Shown: positions 52,174-59,464 of the stretch, piece after piece
Layout: each line of letters opens with the position of its first letter
Position numbering within the stretch: position 1 is the stretch's first letter
Notes under the pieces: model-generated
The model's database searches: none
The model's input: the letters and a program-made list of their open reading frames with translations, nothing else
What the model was told of the DNA's origin: nothing
Position numbers and translations under genes: made by a program
Source of the DNA: CAYMCO01 sp964388955
GTDB lineage: Bacteria > Chloroflexota > Anaerolineae > Anaerolineales > E44-bin32
Length of the DNA stretch: 64,000 bases
Assembly: GCA_964388955.1 (NCBI GenBank)
Contig: CAYMCO010000020.1
Span: 1-64,000, forward strand
Direction: 5' to 3'

Positions 52174-54213
52174 ATGTCCCGTGACCGAAAGATCAAGATC
52201 GGGGCTGCCGGCGGCGCGCTACTGATCGTGGGGTTGTTGGTGTTCGTGGGTCTGGGCTTCGCGCAAGAAAGCGGGCCCGCCGCACCCACGAACTGGGAGA
52301 ATCCTTTCCGCATCAACCGACCCGGAATATTCGCCAATCCCGGAATAGAGGGGCTGATCCCGGACAGGGAATTTGCTGCACAAGCGGCGGAGGAGTATTC
52401 GGTCACCGTCATTGAGCCGCCCCAGACATTTGACAGCAGTCGTGCCTACGGGATCAACAACGCCGGCGATGTCGTCGGACGGTTTTTCAATCTGAATGAG
52501 ACTTTAGGGGCGGAAGAAGATCGGACCGCCTTCGTGTGGGATGCCTCCTCGGGAGCGCAAATCCTGCCCACTCTGGCAGGGCATAGCAGTGCCTGGGATA
52601 TCAATGCCTCGGGGTTGATTTCAGGATTCTCTTTCACTGCCGATATTGATCAGCATGCAGTGCGGTGGGACAGCGCCGAAGGTGGGATCTTGGATCTAGG
52701 GACTCTTGAGAATTCCGAAGGAGCGCCAGGTCGGACCAGTAATGCTTTTGGTATCAACGGGCCGGGTGATGTTGTCGGCCTGTCAGATATTCCCAACTTG
52801 GGGGGAGACTTCACCCCCTTCCACGCCTTCATATACTCTGATGAGAGCGGCATGCTGGATCTGGGCACACTGACGACTGACTATCCGGAGTGGCAGAATG
52901 GTTACAGTATAGCCTACGCGATAAACAAATCTGGGCAGGCAGTAGGCATTGCCAACGACGCGGCATTCTTGTACAAGCCGTTCATATTCAATCCCAGCGG
53001 TGGGATGCAAGCGCTCAATATCGATCCTTCCTATCCCGAGGCCGAGTGGTATGCGGTGGCGATCAACAATGCGGGCCTGATCGGCGGACACGTGATCGTC
53101 GCGGACAATCAATCCCTGCCATACTATTGGCCGGATTCGGATTCGGACCCTGTTCCCCTTGATATGCCGGACGGATTCCCCTATGGCGAGATCTACGCCG
53201 TGAACCGCTCGGGGGAGATGGTGGGCGTCATGTGGGACACGGATGCCGCTGCGGGAGCAGTCGAGCATGCATTCATCTTCGACACCGCGACCGGCATCCA
53301 GGACCTGAATGACTTGATCCCCGCAGGATCAGGCTGGGTGTTGAACTTCGCGAGAGACGTCAACGTCTCCGGAGGGATTGTGGGGACCGGGGAACTCAAT
53401 GGAGAAGTGCGAGGCTTTGTGTTGCGTCCAAAGGGGGTCGGATTGGCCCCGCCCGCCGACTTCGACGGTGATGGTGATACAGATGTTGGTGCCTTCCGGC
53501 CCTCGAACGGAATGTGGTATGTGCGGGGCCAATCAGATGTGCGTTTCGGTCTGAGCGGCGACATCCCGGTGGCCGCAGATTATGATGGGGATGGGGATGC
53601 CGAACGGGCGGTCTATCGTGCATCAGAAGGCCGCTGGTATATCCAAGATCTGTCCAGCCGGTATTGGGGGTTGCCGGGTGACATTCCCATGCCATGCGAC
53701 TACGACGGAGACGGAGTCGACGACCTGGCCGTGTACCGGCCGTCGCAGCGGCGTTGGTATGTTCAAGGCCTATTCCATCGCTACTGGGGGCTTCCAGGGG
53801 ACATCCCCGTTCCGGCGGATTATGACGGCGATGGTACGTGCGACTTGGCAGTGTACCGCCCGTCGCAGGGGCGCTGGTACGTGGATGGCCAGTTCGCCAA
53901 GTACTGGGGTCTAAGCGGGGACATACCGGTGCCGGGGGATTATGATGGCGATGGAGCAGCGGAGTTGGCAGTGTACCGCCCGTCGCAGGGGCGCTGGTAC
54001 GTGCAGGGGGTCTACAATCGATACTGGGGGCTTCCGGGGGATATCCCCGTCCCGGGAGATTACGACGGCGATGGAAGAATAGACCTGGCGGTCTACCGCC
54101 CCTCCCAAGGCCGCTGGTACATACGCGGCCAGTTCACTGCTTACTTGGGCTTGAGCGGGGATTTCCCCGCCATGGTGCGGGATACGAACGGGGATGGGGA
54201 TCCGTATCACTGA
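52174..54213 (+). CDS. Secreted HAF-repeat protein with six-unit FG-GAP-like module
   Basis: A 679-residue exported protein. ATG 52174 is set by AGGAGG at 52161-52166 (seven bases). GTG 52168 would be too close. A signal segment (IKIGAAGGALLIVGLLVFVG) is followed by HAF-type repeats (for example AYGINNAGDVVGRF, AFGINGPGDVVGLS, AYAINKSGQAVGIA), each about 45-60 residues. These are often seen in surface proteins. The last 250 residues are six 40-residue units with DXDGDG loops, then DTNGDGDPYH. The role is probably extracellular binding or adhesion, and the ligand is unknown. It shares its end module with the proteins at 55453 and 59465. Confidence 0.86.
   Translation: MSRDRKIKIGAAGGALLIVGLLVFVGLGFAQESGPAAPTNWENPFRINRPGIFANPGIEGLIPDREFAAQAAEEYSVTVIEPPQTFDSSRAYGINNAGDVVGRFFNLNETLGAEEDRTAFVWDASSGAQILPTLAGHSSAWDINASGLISGFSFTADIDQHAVRWDSAEGGILDLGTLENSEGAPGRTSNAFGINGPGDVVGLSDIPNLGGDFTPFHAFIYSDESGMLDLGTLTTDYPEWQNGYSIAYAINKSGQAVGIANDAAFLYKPFIFNPSGGMQALNIDPSYPEAEWYAVAINNAGLIGGHVIVADNQSLPYYWPDSDSDPVPLDMPDGFPYGEIYAVNRSGEMVGVMWDTDAAAGAVEHAFIFDTATGIQDLNDLIPAGSGWVLNFARDVNVSGGIVGTGELNGEVRGFVLRPKGVGLAPPADFDGDGDTDVGAFRPSNGMWYVRGQSDVRFGLSGDIPVAADYDGDGDAERAVYRASEGRWYIQDLSSRYWGLPGDIPMPCDYDGDGVDDLAVYRPSQRRWYVQGLFHRYWGLPGDIPVPADYDGDGTCDLAVYRPSQGRWYVDGQFAKYWGLSGDIPVPGDYDGDGAAELAVYRPSQGRWYVQGVYNRYWGLPGDIPVPGDYDGDGRIDLAVYRPSQGRWYIRGQFTAYLGLSGDFPAMVRDTNGDGDPYH
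53458..54210 (+). repeat. Six 120-base coding repeats plus C-terminal tail (copy A)
   Basis: Six in-frame units of 40 codons begin at 53458 with DYDGDG-type starts, followed by R and the ten codons for DTNGDGDPYH. The unit core is AVYRPSQGRWYVQG, then YWGLPGDIPVPG. Two cysteines only: the last residue of unit 2 (53695-53697) and residue 8 of unit 4 (53839-53841). Confidence 0.9.
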
Positions 54214-54497
54214 GATATCGTTCCGGGCTCAGATTCATGCGCATTTCCCAGAGGGAAGCCACGGTTGAAACGCCCATTCTCATTCAATGCCCTGGGGCAC
54301 TGGAATCCCAGATTCTCGGGAACTTATCTCAGTGGATGTTCGTCACCTAATTGGAGCTGAGTTGCGAGCTATTCTGTGCAAGGCAACCCGCAAGTGTCCA
54401 CCACGATGCGGTGCAGCGGACCAGCAAATCCATTGTGAATGTGGCAACACAACAAAAAGGTGGTCTGTCATTAAGCACCAATGGGAGAATACATCGA

Positions 54498-55037
54498 ATG
54501 ATGGGGAGACGCAAAGTGAAGAAATGGGAAGTGTCATGTGCAGCTCTGCTGCTATTGGTCATCCTATCGGCGTGTGGACAGCCAAGACTTGCCGAGATGG
54601 CGCCGATTCCGACCCTTCAAGAAGGAGATATCATAGGCTTGCCGACCAGCGAGGATCCCGGGCAGCGGCTGCAGGAAATTCTTGCGGCGGCCGGGGGAGA
54701 ACAGGTCGCGGGGGGCTATGGTTATGTGGAAAAAGTCGATAGCCACCTACAATCTCTGCTGATCGACTATCTGACGGGGAAGGACATAGTGCTCTCGGCC
54801 CAAGAGAACGATATCCAGCTTGTCAATGGCAATCGTATCCTGGTGGCAATCCATGTGAAGGAGTATGATAGCGGGCTGGTGAATAGGCTCGAGGAGATTG
54901 GCATGCATGTCACTGCCACGAATGAAGGTTTCAATGTGGTTGAGGGGGAAATCCCCCTTGATGAGGTTCTCCTGGTGGCCTTCGAAGATAAAGTAAACGC
55001 AATCCTTCCCATTAGGGACTATGGCACCGATGAATAG
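54498..55037 (+). CDS. Lipoprotein resembling the prodomain of the adjacent protease
   Basis: A 179-residue protein. KWEVSCAALLLLVILSACGQ is a typical lipoprotein signal with lipobox LSAC. Residues about 75-179 (YVEKVDSHLQSLLIDYL, then GNRILVAIHVKEYDSGLVNR, LEEIGMHVTATNEGFNVVEG and VNAILPIRDYGTDE) align along their length with the pre-catalytic region of the protease at 55453 (NLEKIDSHLQALVADSYENL, then LEALGMQVMAENADFSVLEG). It may be a stand-alone prodomain, an inhibitor or a chaperone for that protease. ATG 54498 is chosen with GGGAGA upstream. The open frame extends back without a signal. Confidence 0.75.
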   Translation: MMGRRKVKKWEVSCAALLLLVILSACGQPRLAEMAPIPTLQEGDIIGLPTSEDPGQRLQEILAAAGGEQVAGGYGYVEKVDSHLQSLLIDYLTGKDIVLSAQENDIQLVNGNRILVAIHVKEYDSGLVNRLEEIGMHVTATNEGFNVVEGEIPLDEVLLVAFEDKVNAILPIRDYGTDE

Positions 55038-55452
55038 TCATCTGGCTGCCTGATGGGTCGCAGAGTGCGCGCCAAGGCCACAGCCTGGCCAGGCGCAAGC
55101 TGCAAAGTGGGCAGATCGATCGCGTGAACGTGCATGTCGCTGATAAAAAGTGGTATCGGCTTGACAGCCTTTCGCTGCCAAGCCGTTTGTATATGGGCTC
55201 GGGTGGACCGAACATTACCTATGTACCAGTGAGTTCAAAACAGATATTGGCACTTTGTAGTTGATCTCGCGCGTATCCTAGGATGGAAATAGGATTTCGT
55301 CAGGTCTATTCCGGCCTCGTCGAGGGCAGGAAAAGTTAGGGGGGGCCGTAGGCATTCTGAAGCATATCTCCAAGGCGTTGAAACTCCGTGGGCTTGGGTT
55401 CTCGCTCTTCCGCCCACGGCCCAGTTTGGATTCATCGTAGAAGGGAGGGGGG
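55038..55452. other. Gap with hairpin before the protease
   Basis: A 415-base gap between the prodomain-like lipoprotein and the protease. It holds a hairpin at 55381-55427 close to the protease start. I see no supported gene, tRNA or strong promoter in it. Confidence 0.45.
55381..55427. promoter_or_regulatory. Hairpin upstream of the protease gene
   Basis: CCGTGGGC (55386-55393) pairs with GCCCACGG (55412-55419), and the flanking AAACT (55381-55385) pairs with AGTTT (55423-55427) around a three-base bulge. It lies 25 bases before the protease ATG, close enough to influence translation or to act as a terminator for read-through. Confidence 0.45.
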
Positions 55453-58400
55453 ATGAACCCCATGCACAAAGAACGCAATCCGTGGCGACAGAGATGGACT
55501 TATCTCTTTGCGTTGATCCTCATTATCTCTCTCACATTTGCGACTGTCTTCTCCGGAGAGCATGCTGCCAGCGCCCAGGAGCTTGACCAGGCGAGTACGC
55601 AGACCGAGGCTGATGGGCCCACGTCGACGCCGACCGGGGAAGCGGAGAGCCCACCTGACCCCTCATCGACGCCTACGCCGGCGGACGTTCCAACTGCCAT
55701 GGCCACGGAGACAACTGTGCCACCCCCAGAGGAATCGCCTACGCCGACAGAAATGACAATTGATGCCCCCTCACCGGAGGGGGGGATTGTCAATAATGGC
55801 GAATTCTTCCGGGCGCCGGTTCCTCCATCCGAGAAGCCTCTGCATAGATTGATCTCACTCCTTGTCGGGAGAGATCTGTTGGAAACGCGGCCGGAATCGC
55901 TCGGGAATTTGGAGAAGATCGATAGTCATCTACAAGCCTTGGTCGCGGATAGCTATGAGAATCTTGACATTAATGCCCGGGCGAACGCCTACGGATTATC
56001 GATGCCGCAGCCTAACCAAGTGCTGGTGGATATCTACTTATCCAACTCGATTGAAACTGCGCGCGCGCAGTTGGAAGCTTTGGGCATGCAGGTGATGGCT
56101 GAGAATGCTGACTTCTCAGTATTAGAGGGCCGGCTACCGATCGAGGTCTTGCCTGACGCGGCACAGCTACCGTTCACTACCGCCATCATCCCCGTGTATG
56201 GGTACGGTGTCGATACCGGGAGTGTCACCTCTCAAGGGGACGCTGCCCATAACGGACCGGATGCCAGGGCGTTGGGGGTGGATGGTACGGGAGTCGTCGT
56301 AGGGGTCATCTCCGACTCGATCGATCGCGTCGGCGGAGGCGTGTCTGATTCGCAGGCCACAGGCGATCTCCCGGCGACGGTGACCGTCCTGAATGATTCG
56401 TCCTCCGGATCTGACGAGGGTCGGGCCATGGCGGAGATGATATATGATATGGCGCCCGGAATAACGACTTTCATCTTCTCCACAGGTTCAGGCGGCGCGA
56501 CCACAAAGGCGACCTCCATTAACAACCTTGTCTCCAATGGCGTGGATATCATTGTCGACGACATCTTCTATCTGAGCGAACCATTCTTCCAGGATGGCCA
56601 GGTGGCCGCAGCGGCAAACAGCGCCGTTTCGAGCGGGGTTTCCTATTTCGCGTCGGCTGGAAATCGCGGGACCCTGAGTTATGAGTCTGACTTCAGGCTG
56701 AGCGTCAACAACTGGCATGACTTCAACTCTGGTGCCGGGTTGGATCAACTGCAGCGGATCGCCAGTATCGGGGATGGAGACTGGATCAGTGTGACGCTGC
56801 AATGGGATGATCCGACGGGCGGGGTTGGAAATCCCATGTCCGATTATGACCTCTACCTCTATTCGGATGATGGGAACTACACCTTGCTCGACAGCAGCAC
56901 CAATAGCAACTCTGCGCTGAGAAATCCGTATGAATACGTAAGTTGGACAAACAATACCGGGTCAGCCCTCAACGTCGGGGTAGCGATCCTCCGCAATAGT
57001 GGCGATGGCGGAAGCTTTATGAAATATATCCTGAACGGCGGTCCCAGGCCATCCACTATTGTCGAATGGGATACGGATTCCGATGCGATCAATCCTGGAG
57101 CGGCGAGTGCTGCGAATACGGTAGCCGTCGCCGCAGTTCATTGGAACGACTTTGGCCACAATGATCCTGAGCCCTACAGTTCCAGAGGGCCGATCGAAAG
57201 ATACTTCCCCGGGTATGTTGAGCGTCAGAAGCCCCAGGTGGCGGGAGCGGATTGTGTCTCCACTACAGTTCCGGGCTTCGGCACTTTCTGTGGGACCAGC
57301 GCGGCAGCCCCCAGCATAGGGGGAATCGCAGCACTGGTCCTCGATGCGGATCCATCGCTCACTCCCGCCGAGGTGCGGACGATCCTGACGAACCCAGACA
57401 ATACCATTGACTGCAGTGCGGCAGGCAATCCGGATCGCGAATGCGGCTTTGGCTTTGTCCTGGCGGACTTGGCCGTGGCGCAGGCGAATGGATGCTATCC
57501 GCTCTATAGAGAAGCAAGCGGCTCCGGCGATATTCCCTCAGCTTGGCCCATACATTCCAGCGGCTGCCCGGACTACTACTACACATCGGGAGAAGTCGTC
57601 ACCATGAGCGCCAATCCATGGAGCGGCAATCATCTGAGCTATTGGGGTGGGACCGACACACCAACGAGCCCGATTGTGACCATGGCCTCCCATTGGCGCA
57701 GGATCACCGCATTCTATGCTCCCTTCTCATATCCGGATCTGCTCATCAACGAGATCGATCCTGGAGCTACTGACCGGGTTGAGTTCTACAACGCCAGCGG
57801 TTCACCAATAGATGTGGATGGCTGGGAGTTCCACAATTGGGATAACGCGGGCAATTTGGTCATGCAATATGAATTTCCGCCGCTTACCATTCAACCTGGG
57901 ACATTCCAGGTCTTGATAGAAGGCAGTGGAGTTGGTGGGGGCGGGATTCTCTACACAGGCAGCTATGGTTCAATCTGGTGGACTCCGTCCCAGGGGGGTG
58001 CCGGGGCCTTGATTCGGCCAGATGGCTATGCGGAGGATTTTGTGCGCACCGGTCCGCTGGTGACTGTTCCACCTCCTGCGGGAACGGGTTGGGAGGGGTC
58101 CAACCCCGGAGCCATCTCCGATGGGCAATCGTGGGGCAGGGATGCCGCATTCTCAGACTCCGATCAAGGGGCCGATTGGACGGGTCAATGTCAATCGCTG
58201 GGCGGGCCGAATGCTTGTGGCCAATCAGTAGCGGACTTTGACGGGGACGGAGATACGGATGTGTCGCTGTACCGGCCCTCGAACGGTCACTGGTATGTGC
58301 AGAATCAGTCCGAAACGGCATTCGGCCTGAGCGGCGATATCCCCGTGGCGGCGGATTATGACGGCGATGGCGAGACGGAGGTCGCCGTCTACAGGCCTTC

Positions 58401-58989
58401 CCAAGGGCGCTGGTATGTGCAAGGTGTTTTCAGCCCCTATTGGGGGTTGAGCGGGGATGTGCCTGTGCCCTGCGACTATGACGGAGACGGAGACGACGAT
58501 CTGGCGGTGTACCGGCCGTCGCAGGGGCGCTGGTATGTGCGAGGCGTGTTCAATCGTTACTGGGGAATTCCGGGGGATATCCCCGTCCCGGCCGATTATG
58601 ACGGCGACGGGACGTGCGATCTGGCAGTCTACCGGCCGTCACAGGGCCGTTGGTATGTGCGCGATCAGTTCGCCAGCTTCTGGGGGCTGAGCAGCGACAT
58701 CCCGGTGCCGGGGGATTATGATGGGGATGGGGCTGCGGAGTTGGCGGTGTACCGGCCGTCGCAGGGGCGCTGGTATGTGCAGGGGGTCTTCAACCGCTAC
58801 TGGGGTGTGACGGGGGATATCCCGGTGCCGGGGGATTACGACGGCGACGGAGGTATGGATTTGGCCGTCTACCGTCCTTCGGACGGCCGCTGGTTCGTGC
58901 GCGGGCAGTTCGACACATACTTCGGCCTGAGCGGGGACTTCCCGGCCATGGTGCGGGACACGAACGCCGATGGAGATCCGTACCATTGA
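55453..58989 (+). CDS. Subtilase-fold secreted protease with unusual catalytic region
   Basis: An 1178-residue exported protein. A signal segment (residues 15-40) is followed by a Thr/Pro-rich linker (about 45-110), a prodomain-like part (150-250) and a subtilase-like catalytic domain (about 270-680). Asp288 lies in VVGVISDSIDRVGG, Asn404 in SAGNRG and Ser616 in GTSAAAPSIGGIAALVL. Where normal subtilases have the HGT histidine, this protein reads SGSDEGRAMAEMIYDMAP, with Glu322 the likely replacement. A lamin-tail-like domain (about 770-870) and the six-unit module with DTNADGDPYH follow. It is probably a surface-acting protease. Confidence 0.86.
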   Translation: MNPMHKERNPWRQRWTYLFALILIISLTFATVFSGEHAASAQELDQASTQTEADGPTSTPTGEAESPPDPSSTPTPADVPTAMATETTVPPPEESPTPTEMTIDAPSPEGGIVNNGEFFRAPVPPSEKPLHRLISLLVGRDLLETRPESLGNLEKIDSHLQALVADSYENLDINARANAYGLSMPQPNQVLVDIYLSNSIETARAQLEALGMQVMAENADFSVLEGRLPIEVLPDAAQLPFTTAIIPVYGYGVDTGSVTSQGDAAHNGPDARALGVDGTGVVVGVISDSIDRVGGGVSDSQATGDLPATVTVLNDSSSGSDEGRAMAEMIYDMAPGITTFIFSTGSGGATTKATSINNLVSNGVDIIVDDIFYLSEPFFQDGQVAAAANSAVSSGVSYFASAGNRGTLSYESDFRLSVNNWHDFNSGAGLDQLQRIASIGDGDWISVTLQWDDPTGGVGNPMSDYDLYLYSDDGNYTLLDSSTNSNSALRNPYEYVSWTNNTGSALNVGVAILRNSGDGGSFMKYILNGGPRPSTIVEWDTDSDAINPGAASAANTVAVAAVHWNDFGHNDPEPYSSRGPIERYFPGYVERQKPQVAGADCVSTTVPGFGTFCGTSAAAPSIGGIAALVLDADPSLTPAEVRTILTNPDNTIDCSAAGNPDRECGFGFVLADLAVAQANGCYPLYREASGSGDIPSAWPIHSSGCPDYYYTSGEVVTMSANPWSGNHLSYWGGTDTPTSPIVTMASHWRRITAFYAPFSYPDLLINEIDPGATDRVEFYNASGSPIDVDGWEFHNWDNAGNLVMQYEFPPLTIQPGTFQVLIEGSGVGGGGILYTGSYGSIWWTPSQGGAGALIRPDGYAEDFVRTGPLVTVPPPAGTGWEGSNPGAISDGQSWGRDAAFSDSDQGADWTGQCQSLGGPNACGQSVADFDGDGDTDVSLYRPSNGHWYVQNQSETAFGLSGDIPVAADYDGDGETEVAVYRPSQGRWYVQGVFSPYWGLSGDVPVPCDYDGDGDDDLAVYRPSQGRWYVRGVFNRYWGIPGDIPVPADYDGDGTCDLAVYRPSQGRWYVRDQFASFWGLSSDIPVPGDYDGDGAAELAVYRPSQGRWYVQGVFNRYWGVTGDIPVPGDYDGDGGMDLAVYRPSDGRWFVRGQFDTYFGLSGDFPAMVRDTNADGDPYH
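58234..58986 (+). repeat. Six 120-base coding repeats plus C-terminal tail (copy B)
   Basis: Six in-frame 40-codon units followed by R and DTNADGDPYH, as in copies A and C. The units match copy A unit for unit (for example unit 4 begins DYDGDGTCDL in both), so the whole block was duplicated. The two cysteines occupy the same slots (end of unit 2, residue 8 of unit 4). Confidence 0.9.
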
Positions 58990-59464
58990 TTCTCTAATCA
59001 TGGTTCGGCTTGAGACCAAGAATTGGTAGCCGAGGTTCGGGCCAGATGGCTTGGGCCTCAAACCTTGCTTGCTGGTGATCGAGAGGCGAGATAGATCTCC
59101 TATCCGCGTGAACTACTTGGCTTGCTTGCATTTCTCATGGCCCACGTTCACTATCCAATATTTGTGCCAGCTGAGATTCCCGGATCCAAAGACTCGGTTC
59201 CAGCAGTGCAAACCCATACATAGCCTCATGCATTGAAGGAATGAATGTTGCATCCACTCTTTGGGATCCAAGCCCTAATTGCCCAGGGCTCGACTGGCTT
59301 GCTATCTGCGGACATATGACGTATGGGCTATGGTGTTCTGATATGGGCCTTGGTACGAATGAAAGCGGAGCCGGTTCTTACTCAATATGGCACCTGACTA
59401 TAATCCTCGAACAAGCATCAAAGGTCTCTGCCGCTCAAGATGCATACGCATGGGGTCTACGGAT
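58990..59464. other. Gap before the M23 peptidase gene
   Basis: A 475-base gap with AT-richer sequence than its neighbours. Apart from a TATAAT box at 59399, I see no gene, structured RNA or repeat in it. Confidence 0.45.
59399..59404 (+). promoter_or_regulatory. TATAAT -10 box before the M23 gene
   Basis: A perfect TATAAT lies at 59399-59404. TTCTTA at 59375-59380 (18-base spacer) is a weak -35. It would give a leader of about 55 bases to the GTG at 59465. Confidence 0.4.
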
